Below, in pieces: positions 42,872 to 52,998 of a stretch of 64,000 bases of DNA (position 1 is the stretch's first letter; each line of letters starts with the position of its first letter). Both the position numbers and the translations under genes were made by a program. The notes under the pieces are model-generated. The model saw nothing but the letters and a program-made list of their open reading frames with translations. It was not told the DNA's origin and did no database searches. Source of the DNA: Adineta steineri (taxonomy: Eukaryota > Rotifera > Eurotatoria > Adinetida > Adinetidae); contig CAJNOI010000201.1 in the NCBI GenBank assembly GCA_905250115.1, positions 1 through 64,000 on the forward strand, written 5' to 3'.

Positions 42872-44374
42872 ATGGCAATGGCAAATAATAAGACAAAATG
42901 TTTTACATGTAATGAGGAAAAAATAACATATCCTTGTAGAGGTTGTTCAAAAGAATTTTGTTTAATGGATTTAACAAAACATCAACAAATATTAAATGAT
43001 GAATTAAATTATATTACCAATGAATATAATGAATTTAAACAAAGAATTAATGAACAAAAACAGAATCGACGAAATCATATATTAATAAAACAAATTGATG
43101 AATGGGAGAGAAATTCAATTGGAATAATTCAACAAAAAGCAGAAGAATGTAGAAAAATTGCTATGGGATATTTACCAACATACTTTAACAATATTGAACA
43201 GAAATTTAATGATTTATCTAGACAAATCAAACAAATTCATCAAGAAAATGAATTTAATGAAATTAATTTAACATATTTAAGAAATGAATTAATAGAAATT
43301 ACACAAGAATTAAATAATTCATCAAAGATCTTTATTAAAGAAAATTCACAATCATTCATTAGTGAAATTTCAATTATTTTATCAGCAAGTAAGTTTTTAC
43401 CTAATAATTTCTTTTTTCTTCGAGCAAAAACAAATTTTCTCCTTTTTATTAAAATATTTTGTTTGCATCATTCTCTAGAATCAAAATTTAATAAATGGAA
43501 ACAAAATGCCATCACTGTGGCTGGTGGAAACAGGCAAGGACAACGATTAAGTCAGTGCAATTACCCCCACGTAATCTTTATTGATAAAAATAAAAATATT
43601 TTCATTGCTGATTATTCAAATGATCGTATTGTTGAATGGAAATATAATGCAAAAGAAGGACAAATTATTGCAGGTGGAAATAAACAAGGAAATCGAATGA
43701 ATCAACTGAATGGGCCAACAGATGTGATTGTTGATCAACAAAATCATTCGATTATCATTGCTGATCATGGAAGCAGGCGAGTAATTCAATGGTTTAATCA
43801 AAATCAAGAAATTCTCATTCAGAATATTCACTGTTGGGGCTTAGCAATAGATAAAAATGGATATCTTTATGTTTCTGATTGGGAAAAGCATGAAGTGCGA
43901 CGATGGAAAATGGGGGAATACAAGAGAGGAATTATAGTGGCAGGTGGAAATGGACAAGGAGATCAACTCAATCAACTCAGTTATCCTACTTTTATCTTTG
44001 TTGATGGGGATGAATCTGTTTATGTATCAGATACAAGCAATCATCGTGTGATGAAATGGAGAAAAGATGCAAAAGAAGGAACAATTGTGGCTGGAGGAAA
44101 TGGTCAAGGAGAAAATCTCAATCAATTATCTTCACCTCACGGAGTAATTGTTGATGATTTGGGTCAAATCTATGTGGCAGATTGTTGGAATGATCGAGTA
44201 ATGCGTTGGTGTGAAGGAAAAAAAGAAGGTGAAATTGTTGTTGGTGGAAATGGTGAAGGAAATCAATCAAATCAACTGAATCGTCCCCATGGTTTATCTT
44301 TTGATGATGAGGGAAATCTTTATGTTGCTGATTTTTCAAATCATCGAATTGAAAAATTTGAAATAATATTGTGA
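42872..44374 (+). CDS. B-box, coiled-coil, NHL-repeat protein (about 470 aa, 2 exons)
   Basis: Exons 42872-43388 and 43479-44374. The N-terminus has a B-box-type zinc motif (CFTCNEEKITYPCRGC, then FCLMDLTKH; about residues 11-42). A long coiled coil (about 45-165) and six NHL repeats of the VYVADxSNHRIxKF and IVAGGNGQGxxxNQL type (about 175-470) follow. This is a TRIM-like plan without a RING finger, as in TRIM2/3/71 and in many bdelloid genes. NHL propellers bind proteins or RNA; the partner here is unknown. The intron (90 bp) is a multiple of three and free of stops, so retention would give a 500-aa form; its GTAAGT donor and CTCTAG acceptor favour splicing. A broken copy lies at 45185-47290. 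Confidence 0.85.
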   Translation: MAMANNKTKCFTCNEEKITYPCRGCSKEFCLMDLTKHQQILNDELNYITNEYNEFKQRINEQKQNRRNHILIKQIDEWERNSIGIIQQKAEECRKIAMGYLPTYFNNIEQKFNDLSRQIKQIHQENEFNEINLTYLRNELIEITQELNNSSKIFIKENSQSFISEISIILSASKFLPNNFFFLRAKTNFLLFIKIFCLHHSLESKFNKWKQNAITVAGGNRQGQRLSQCNYPHVIFIDKNKNIFIADYSNDRIVEWKYNAKEGQIIAGGNKQGNRMNQLNGPTDVIVDQQNHSIIIADHGSRRVIQWFNQNQEILIQNIHCWGLAIDKNGYLYVSDWEKHEVRRWKMGEYKRGIIVAGGNGQGDQLNQLSYPTFIFVDGDESVYVSDTSNHRVMKWRKDAKEGTIVAGGNGQGENLNQLSSPHGVIVDDLGQIYVADCWNDRVMRWCEGKKEGEIVVGGNGEGNQSNQLNRPHGLSFDDEGNLYVADFSNHRIEKFEIIL

Positions 44375-45184
44375 TTGAAATTTTTTGTTAAATAAAAAAT
44401 GGAGAAATCAAAAATCAAAAATCAGTCTAGTCTTACTGATGAAAATCAATGAAAAAATCGGATAAAATTTGAAGAGAAGAAATTTCTTTGACAAGAAAAA
44501 ACGAAGAAAAATCTCTTTGTTTTTTTTCCAGATGATTCTCTATAAATAATTTCTAAGGTGACAAAGATTTCGGAATATTGATAACGGTATTAACATTCGT
44601 CTTTACTTTCAAAAGAAAAAAATACATAATTAAGTTGAATGATAGTTTTGAAATGACATCAAATTGATTTTTCTCGTTATGAAAAAAGATATTTCTCTGA
44701 TATCATCGAGTTTATTCTTTCGGATAAAATATTAATAATAAAGAATTCATCATTTCGAAATAATTTTCCTTTTTATTTTATTTTCTTCAAGTTCAACAAA
44801 AACCTTGATCATCATATCGAAAAAATATTAAATTGGTCAGTGAAGTAAAGACAATTGAATAGATTATAAATGATATCTTTTCGAAATTTCATTTTGTTAT
44901 TCAATGAAAATTACGATATATTTGTATCTCAATTCATATAAGAGACGAAAGATCAATAAAATTTTTGTAACTCATCTTCTTTGAAGAGACTTAGTTTTCA
45001 TTGAATGTCAAAGAATATTAAGTTATTTTTATGATAAAGATCTCTTACCTATCCAAAAAGAAGGTTTCCTTCGTTTTTTACTACCTACTGATCTTTATTG
45101 ACTTCGACTCATTTTGTTTTGTACAAATAAATACACAGACAGAATGAGAGCCAACATTCATTTCTTTTTCAAATTCTTCAACAC
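44375..45184. other. Intergenic sequence
   Basis: AT-rich spacer between the B-box-NHL gene and its pseudogene. No feature. Confidence 0.5.
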
Positions 45185-47290
45185 ATGGCAACAATAAACA
45201 GCAGAGCCCAATGCTTTACCTGTAATAAAGAAAAAAATACATACAGTTGTAAAGGATGTTCAAATGAGTTCTGTTTTCAACATTTAACAGAACATCGACA
45301 AATTCTTCATAGACAGTTAGATGAAATTATTAATGATCATGGTCAATTTCAACAAACAATTATTCAACAAAAACAAAATCCACACAATTCTTCTTTAATT
45401 CAACAAATTAATCAATGGGAAATAAATTCAATTGAGACAATCCAGCAAACGGCAGAAGAATGTTGAGAAACACTGATGAAATTAACACAAAAAACGATCA
45501 CTGATGTTGAAAAAATTTTATTGAATAATTTCAGAAATTAAGAGAAATCCGTGAAGAAAATGAATTTAATGAAAATGATTTAAAACATTTTCAATTAAAA
45601 TTAACCTAGATAATCGAAGAACTTCTTCAACCATCAAATATTTTTATTCAACAAGATTCACAAGAATATATCAGGAAAATTTCGGTTATTTCATCATTCG
45701 GTATGTTTATTCAATTATTTCATTTCGAGAAAAGAGAAAACGAAGTTTAAGTGAAATATTTTTCAAGTTTTTCATATTACAAATTAATTTTATCAATCAG
45801 ATTAGTGATGTCTCATTAGAGAATTTAATTAATTGGAGATTTAGGAGATGAGTGTATGTGGAAGTAAGGGGTCTATCTCTTACCTTCCCCTACACCCACA
45901 CCAACACCCTCAATTAATTAATTAATTATTAAAAATAAAATCACCATTTCATCTATAGAATATATTCAAAATATTCATCTGTGTTAGTTAGAATAATTCT
46001 ATTAAATATTTTCAATTCATTTTTTTATATAAGTATTTAGTTTACAACAATTTTGTTAAAATTGAAATAAAATTAATTTAAAATATTCTTTCAACACATT
46101 AATCAATTAACAATTTGTATATGATTAATATTTTTCAAAAGATTTATTTAAATAGAAAATTTAAATCTAAATAAATTTCTCAGAATGAATAGAATTTTTA
46201 GATTATTTCTCTCTGAAAAATCTCTTTTAGTATTTTAATAAAAAAGGTTATATTGTTTTTAAATAGATTTAAGTTAGGTTTAAATATTTAGGTTAGAGTT
46301 TTGAGACAAAAAAACTATTTAATTTATTAATAAAAAAAGAAGTTTTTAATCGATTTTATTTATTTCATTAAAATAAAAATGATTTTCTTAAATTAAACTT
46401 TTATGAAAATTAAATAAACAATTTTTAATTAAAAAATATCAATTGAATAAAGAAATCATTTGAAATCTATTCTGTTCGATTAAAAATTAAATTTAACAAG
46501 TTGAAAACTTTATTTTATTAAACAAATTCAGATATTATTTGTTCGTATTATTTTTGCCCTATTTTATTTTAAAATAATGAAAAAGATTTTGAATAAAAAG
46601 CAAATCTTTTGTTTTAGAACAAGTTCAAACAAAAAAGAATAAATATCAACAATTTGGAATTACTGTTGCTGGATGAAATGGACAAGGAGATTTTGATAAA
46701 AATCAAACAAATTGACAAATTCTTATTTCAAAATTTGAAATTCAAATATTAATTGTTCGGGTCTAACGATTGATAAAAATGGATTTATTTATGTTTCTGA
46801 TTGTGAGAATCATGAAGTAAGACGATGGAAACAAGGAGATAAAAAAGGTGAATTAGTGGCAGGTGGAAATGGTGAAGGAAATCATCTTAATCAACTCGAC
46901 AATCCCACTTATATCTTTATTGATGAAGATTATTCTCTTTATATATCAGATAGTAGGAATCATCGCGTAATGAAATGGGAAAAAGATGCAAAAGAAGGAG
47001 TTATTGTTGCTGGTGGAAATGATGAAGGAGATAGTCTCAGACAATTGTATAATCCTCAAGGACTGATTGTTGATCATTTGGGTCATATCTATGTGGCAGA
47101 TTGTAGGAATGACCGAGTAATACGTTGGTGTGAAGGAAAAGAAGAAAGCGAAATTATTGTTGGTGGATATGGGGAAGGAAATCATTCAAATCAGTTGAAT
47201 AGTCCCATGGGTTTATCATTCGATAGCGAAGAAAATCTTTATGTTGTCGATTGGGGAAATCATCGAGTCCAAAAATTTGAAAAAAATTAA
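45185..47290 (+). pseudogene. Broken B-box-coiled coil-NHL copy
   Basis: The N-terminal exon copy (45185-45466, MATINSRAQCFTCNKEK start, same zinc motif) ends at an in-frame TGA where the intact paralogue has arginine after AEEC. Coiled-coil codons continue with further stops to about 45700. About 900 bp of AT-rich sequence with a telomere-like hairpin follows, where the paralogue has a 90-bp intron. The NHL part resumes near 46620 with more stops (a GGA to TGA change within the first blade) and at least one blade lost. The last four blades (46760-47290) are still open, with SVYISDSRNHRVMKW-like repeats, so some part could still be expressed. Confidence 0.8.
45849..45911. repeat. Telomere-repeat-like hairpin 3
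   Basis: Left arm GAGTGTATGTGGAAGTAAGG, loop with GTCTATCTCTTAC, right arm CCCCTACACCCACACCAACA. It sits in the expanded intron-like region of the NHL pseudogene. Confidence 0.7.
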
Positions 47291-47684
47291 AATTAAAAAG
47301 ATTTTTTATTTAATTTAATAATTTTGATTTTTATTTTTGAAAATAAATAAAAAACATTAATTTATGAAAAATCTTGAAGAAAAGAAATTAAAATAAATAA
47401 AGTAATTCAAATAGAATTTTTCTTGAATGAATGAAATTAAAAAAATTTCAAAGAAAATTCAACTAGAAAAATTTTATTTTGATAAAAAGATCAAATAAAA
47501 TATTTTTCAAATTCAGAAAAATATTTAATCTAATAAAAAAGTTCTAAATAGAAACAAAGGGTAGATGTGGGCTTAGATATTATACTCATCTCACACTCTC
47601 ACCCAAGTGCTCATGTTTAATGTAAATCAATTGTATATTCATCTAAGTTTATTCAACAAAAATAACAACTAATCTTATTTTCTA
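47291..47684. other. Intergenic with a short telomere-like hairpin
   Basis: AT-rich flank that includes the hairpin at 47559-47605 and the upstream region of the small secreted-peptide gene. Confidence 0.5.
47559..47605. repeat. Telomere-repeat-like hairpin 4
   Basis: Left arm GGGTAGATGTGGGC, loop about 15 bp, right arm CTCATCTCACACTCTCACCC. Shorter and less regular than hairpin 1. Confidence 0.55.
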
Positions 47685-47831
47685 ATGAAAATGGATTTAG
47701 TCATTATCGCTTTCGTTAGCTTGGCTTTGACTTTGCATGTTCCATCACATATTGCAACTAAAAAATCAGATTCTGACATTCCTTATAAAACCAGTTACGA
47801 TCGTGATTGTGAATGCCGTCCATTACGATAA
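47685..47831 (+). CDS. Small secreted peptide with CECRPLR end (48 aa)
   Basis: Single short frame. The first about 24 residues (MKMDLVIIAFVSLALTLHVP and on) are a good signal peptide. The mature part is about 24 residues, charged, and ends YDRDCECRPLR. The C-E-C-x-P-L motif recurs at the locus 340 bp downstream. With only two cysteines the peptide may form one loop or a dimer. The call rests on signal peptide plus the neighbouring related copy; function unknown. Confidence 0.5.
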   Translation: MKMDLVIIAFVSLALTLHVPSHIATKKSDSDIPYKTSYDRDCECRPLR

Positions 47832-48017
47832 TTTCTAATTTTATAATAATTAAAACAATTGAAATTATTATTCAATAGATTTCTCTCGACTTATTTTAAT
47901 AATATCTTATATAAAGATAGTTTAAGAATATGTTAAAATTTGTCGAAAAAATACACATGCCATTTCAAATAATCTCGAACTCATACAAATGTCACCACTG
48001 CTTCAGTAGTCTCAAGA

Positions 48018-48233
48018 ATGACTGTAAACAATTGGAGCATATCGATTGCATTACTCTTTGAAACAGCCATTACTTTTTTGACAAGTCCATACCCCCCTAA
48101 GAATTCTTCGTCGGAACTTCCAGATTCAATGTTCATTCGATCAAAACCATCATTGAACGAAGCCTGCTAGTGCTATCCTCTTTATCAACTATTTCAGAAT
48201 TTTGATTCTTTGTTTATTCCAGAAGGAAAAGAG
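48018..48233 (+). pseudogene. Related secreted-peptide locus with in-frame TAG between two cysteines
   Basis: ATG at 48018 opens a signal-peptide-like segment (SISIALLFETAITFLTS), then a hydrophilic stretch ending NEAC. A TAG at 48168 follows, and after it the frame continues CYPLYQLFQNFDSLFIPEGKE to a good splice donor (GAG-GTAAGA, 48231 on). Aligned with the 47685 peptide, C-stop-C-Y-P-L matches C-E-C-R-P-L, so the stop probably replaced a glutamate codon. Either a pseudogene, a peptide ending in cysteine, or a read-through site. Confidence 0.4.
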
Positions 48234-48783
48234 GTAAGAATATGAAAGAACAAACTAGAAATTTTGTTTTTATATTTCACATATACTACTTATGAACATG
48301 CAAAAGAATAAAAAAGTCATTTTAGTCATTATTCCATTGGTCTCGAATATCATTCATTATATGGCGATACAAAGAAGAGAATAAGAAATAATCGACAGAA
48401 GATTATGTAAAGAATATAAAACATTTCTAACAATAAATATTCTATTTTTTTATCTTTCTCAATGTATCTTATGCAGCATTTTACATCGTTTTCTGACTTT
48501 CTCTTTCTTTTTTACTGTTATAAATATTATTTAAAGCTCACATCTGCCAATATTTTATTCAGAACTAACTTTGCAAAAAAAGGAAATAAGATTAGTGTTT
48601 CTATTGATATAGGATTCTTTTTTTGTTATTGCAAATTTTATAACATTCTCAACTGGTTATTCAAGATAAAACTTGTTTCTCACATTATTTCATTTTGATT
48701 TAAATCTATTAGTTAATGAAATATATCAAATTTCATAAATACAAAAACAATATTCAAGTTTGCCAAGAACAACAACTATCAGC
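48234..48783. other. Intergenic sequence
   Basis: AT-rich. The 78-codon frame at 48462-48698 is Phe/Ile/Tyr-rich with no feature. Could be intron of the preceding locus if that is real. Confidence 0.4.
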
Positions 48784-50148
48784 ATGAGTGATAGAGTTGA
48801 AGTTGATAAAGTAATGTATTAAAAAGAAAGAAAATAATCTTTTTTTTCTTTTTAAATATTTTAGTCTGCAGTAGTTAACCCTAATAAAACACGATTACGA
48901 AGATTGTATGTATATATTATGAATAATAATAAATTATCAAAAGAATTTCTTATTTTAGACTCGAACATTTCCGAAGAAGAAAATTAATTTGGATTATATG
49001 TTTCAATATTTTGATTGTTACAATTATAGTTATTCAAATAACTATTATTTTAGTGAACAAAAATAAAAGAGAAACAACATCAGCAACATTATCAACAACA
49101 ACATTATTAACAACAACAACATCATCAACAACAAGCGGTATGATTTTGTTAAAACTAGTTCGTTTCCTATTGAAACAAATTGAATTTTTTTTACTATTTT
49201 CTAGGACACTTAATTTCTTGTGTTGTTACTAATAACAATACGAAATGGAAAAAGAATGCAATTACTATTGCTGGAGAATATGGACAGGGAAGTGCATTAA
49301 ATCAATTAAATTGGCCTTCTGGTATTTATATTGATGATGATAATCAAAGTATTTATATTGCTGACAGTGGGAATCATCGTATTCTTAGATGGGAATTTGG
49401 TGCACGCAGAGGTGAAATTGTTGCAGGTGGAAAAGGATATGGAAACGCAATAGATCAATTGGATTATCCATTGGATGTAGTTCTTGATAAAGCGAAGAAA
49501 TATTTCATCATTTGTGATCAGGGCAACAGACGATTGGTACGATCGTCTCGTCAAAATAGTCAGGATCAACAAATATTGATCAGTTATATTTTTTGTTGGG
49601 GTTTAGCAATGGATAATAATGGCGATCTTTATATTTCTGATTATGGAACAGGTAATGTTAGACGTTGGCGAGAAGGAGATACAGAAGGTACAGTTGTAGC
49701 TGGTGGAAATGGACAAGGAAACGAATTAAATCAACTCAATGAACCTAACTATATCTTCGTTGATGAATATTATTCAGTTTACGTTGCAGACGATCGAAAT
49801 AATCGTGTGATGAAATGGAAGAAACATGCGACCGAAGGCATTCTTGTTGCTCCCGGGCAAGTTTCTGATAAGAATCCCAATTCACTAAGTCGTCCCACAG
49901 GTGTGATTGTTGATCGTAAAGGTAATATTTATGTGTCGATTAACGGAAGTCATCAAATATGGCGTTGGTCAACAGATGCAGTAGAAAGTGATTCTGTCGT
50001 TGGTGAAAATCTACCGGGAAGCGGATCCGCAGAACTCGAAAATCCATACGATTTATCATTTGATCGACAGGGTAATCTTTATGTTGTCGATCTAAGCAAC
50101 CATCGAATACAAAAATTTTTTATTGATCTTGACTGCAACAAGTTTTAG
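48784..50148 (+). CDS. Membrane-anchored NHL-repeat protein (4 exons, 396 aa)
   Basis: Exons 48784-48810, 48865-48905, 48959-49137 and 49205-50148 join in frame. The N-terminal about 30 residues are cytoplasmic and basic (TRLRRLLEHFRRRK). A hydrophobic helix follows at about 34-58 (LIWIICFNILIVTIIVIQIT), then a threonine/serine stalk (TTSATLSTTTLLTTTTSST) that is likely O-glycosylated, and an extracellular NHL propeller (about 85-395; repeats such as VYVADDRNNRVMKWKK and VVAGGNGQGNELNQL). Topology is type II with the propeller outside. It is the third NHL gene of this cluster but has no B-box or coiled coil. Function is presumably extracellular binding. AATAAA at 50166. Confidence 0.85.
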
Positions 50149-51570
50149 ATGATAAAACGACTTTGAATAAATAATTCTTTTTTTTTTGTCACTTTTGAAG
50201 TATTTCTCATTAATAATAAATAAAATTCATTAAAAATATAAATAATCTAATTTATCATTTATTTTGTAGACTACATTCTTTTCAGATTACTTTTTATTAA
50301 AAATATTTTATGTAAGACCAACATAACTAAGCTTGTTAAAAAATATTCTTTCTAGAATGTAAATGAAAAAAGTATAAAATTTAGAGCTAGATAAAGTCGA
50401 TGGTTGGACAAACAGTGACTCATGTCAATATGATTGAGATCGATTAAGTGTCTATTTTAACGCAGTGAGTGATAAAAACGCTAAAGCAATCTATCTGATA
50501 CTCACAATTTTTTTTGCTGTTCTTCCATTATTCTGTAGAGACGACAAACGTTCTCCTTGAGCTTCTTTTCTTACTAGAAACTTGACTACCCAATATAATA
50601 AGATCTACTTTTATTATTCAATTTCAACGAAAAATACCATCAAATTGTATTGTGAATACAGCTATAACCCTCTTTATATAGTCTTTAACCTCAGTACAAT
50701 TACATGTACTTTTTTGGTTGATATAACTTCAAACTTCGAGTATTTTCATCTTTGCCGTCTAATTGTTATTATTTGCATCGCAAATGTGAGTGAAACAGCA
50801 TGCAGTGAAAAGAAAGAAAAAGAATAATTATTGAAGCGTAACATATGTTAATCGATGATAATAAATCACATGGCTGCCCTACTAAAATATATTACTTCGT
50901 TCTATTCTTCATTAACGTTTATTTTCATACGTTCGTTGGTAATGAAAAAGTACATAGACTATAAAAATATCATCTAACATATATTGATAGGCAGCAAATA
51001 TTATTAGAATATACTTGAAGAAGTATTACTTGGATCTATCGTTTTTTTTCACTGTACATTTACTTATTTATATACTATATGAATTACTTTTATAATTCAA
51101 TATCTTGGTTTTGGCTTAACTAGTAAGTTTTTTCTTTATGATATTGAGAAAATTTGATTATTTAAAATATTTTTATTAGAAATGACAATACCAGAAGTCA
51201 TATTACAAATTCTATGGACTTATTAGAAATATAAATCAAGTATTTATTTAACAAGAACGTCTGAACAGAACTAGCAAAAGATTGGAAGGAGTTCGTTTCT
51301 ATGAATATATAAAATTTATTTATTGTCATGCATTAGGTAGAAAACCATATACTAGAATTTGAACTTTAGTCATAATATTGAATTTTTAAAATATAGTCAG
51401 TTGTTAAAAAAATAAGTGCATTTATATTTCTACTTATTATACTTGCACTAATTCGATTAACATCTTTTATAAATGTTCTTCGCACACAATTTTTGTAAAC
51501 ATATTTGTCTATTAATTAGTTATTTTAGATAGTAAAACACGATTGTAATACAGACACTTTCTTTCCGAAC
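50149..51570. other. AT-rich intergenic sequence
   Basis: Upstream region of the desaturase gene. The 81-codon frame at 50582-50827 has no recognisable feature. No repeat recognised. Confidence 0.5.
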
Positions 51571-52998
51571 ATGACTTTTACAACTGAAGAAACCAGCGAT
51601 TTTGATACTTCTATGTATTACATACCAAAACCATTAGACTTACCGATATCGACTGAAAAACAATCATTATCGTCGCCTCAACCAAAAATGACTGCTGCCG
51701 AAGAGGAGGAAGATTTTATTAAGAATAATTATGTAGCAAAAACTTTACTGGCTATACCAGAACTACCTGCCATAACTTGGTCGAACTGGTACACACAAAT
51801 CGATTGGGTTAAAGTAATAGTACTTTATAGTGAACCATTTATCGGCATCTATGGTGTCTTTACTACGCGTTTTGTATGGCAGACAACTGTTTTTGCTATT
51901 GTATATGGTTTACTCACTGGACTCGCCATTACTGCTGGTTATCATCGTCTCTTCGCTCATCGTGCATATCAAGCATCTTTACTATTACGATATATATTAG
52001 TAACGTTAGGTGCTGGTGCTATGCAAGGATCTGTTAAATGGTGGGCACGTGGTCACCGAGCTCATCACCGTTACACGGATACTGATCTTGATCCATATAG
52101 CGCACATCGAGGTCTTTTTCATTCTCATATTGGATGGTTGATGTTTATCTCAAATCGAAATTGCGCCGACACTGATACGGCTGATCTAGATAATGATAAA
52201 ACTGTTCAATGGCAATTCAAATATCTTACTGTCTTAAATATTTTCATGGGTTATATTGTCCCTGTTTTTATCTGTGGACTCGGATGGAACGATTATCGAG
52301 GTGGCTATTTTTTTGCCGGTGCACTTCGCCTTTTTTTGATTCATCATGCAACATTCTGTGTCAATTCATTAGCTCATTATTTAGGTGATGCACCTTTCGA
52401 TGATCGACATACACCTCGAGATCATTTTATTACAGCTCTTGTCACATTAGGAGAAGGTTATCATAATTTTCATCATGAATTTCCGTCCGATTATCGTAAT
52501 GCACTTGAATGGTATCAATATGATCCTACCAAGTGGGCAATATGGCTTTTCGAAAAACTTGGTCTCGCTACTAATCTTAAGAGATTTTCTAAGAACGAAA
52601 TTCAAAAAGGACGTTATGGTATGATGCAAAAAGCATTGAATAGATTTGGAAAAACAATTGTATGGCCTAAAGATAACGCAATGTTGCCTATAATTTCATT
52701 TGAAGAATACCAAGAGTTAGCAAGTAAAGATGATGGTCGTCAGCTTATTCTAATTAGTGGTTTTGTTCATGATGTTAGCAATTTTATTGATACACATCCA
52801 GGTGGTAGAGCACTACTTAAAAGTAGAATAGGTAAGGATGCTACAGTAGCATTTCATGGTGGTGTACAAAATCATAGTACTGCAGCACACAATACACTTG
52901 CTATGATGCGAGTCGCCATTTGCAAGTATGGTGGCGAAGTAGAACATTTGAAGAAGAGATTAGGACACGATTTTACACCAACTCCTATCTTAACTTAG
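51571..52998 (+). CDS. Acyl-CoA delta-9 desaturase fused to cytochrome b5 (475 aa)
   Basis: Single-exon gene. The desaturase core has all three histidine boxes: HRLFAH (about residue 125), HRAHH (about 162) and HNFHH (about 297), with four membrane segments (about 78-120 and 218-262). Its C-terminus carries a cytochrome b5 domain (about 370-460) with the haem-binding HPGG at about 409 and a second histidine region (AFHGGVQNHS). This fused order is that of fungal and protist OLE1-type enzymes; most animal stearoyl-CoA desaturases lack the b5 domain and use a separate protein. The enzyme introduces the delta-9 double bond into C16/C18 acyl-CoA in the ER. Whether it was gained from fungi or is an old trait needs a tree. 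Confidence 0.92.
   Translation: MTFTTEETSDFDTSMYYIPKPLDLPISTEKQSLSSPQPKMTAAEEEEDFIKNNYVAKTLLAIPELPAITWSNWYTQIDWVKVIVLYSEPFIGIYGVFTTRFVWQTTVFAIVYGLLTGLAITAGYHRLFAHRAYQASLLLRYILVTLGAGAMQGSVKWWARGHRAHHRYTDTDLDPYSAHRGLFHSHIGWLMFISNRNCADTDTADLDNDKTVQWQFKYLTVLNIFMGYIVPVFICGLGWNDYRGGYFFAGALRLFLIHHATFCVNSLAHYLGDAPFDDRHTPRDHFITALVTLGEGYHNFHHEFPSDYRNALEWYQYDPTKWAIWLFEKLGLATNLKRFSKNEIQKGRYGMMQKALNRFGKTIVWPKDNAMLPIISFEEYQELASKDDGRQLILISGFVHDVSNFIDTHPGGRALLKSRIGKDATVAFHGGVQNHSTAAHNTLAMMRVAICKYGGEVEHLKKRLGHDFTPTPILT

Noticed and set aside
48168..48170. Selenocysteine codon
   Set aside because: The stop is TAG, not TGA, and I saw no SECIS-like structure downstream; nonsense mutation or read-through is simpler.
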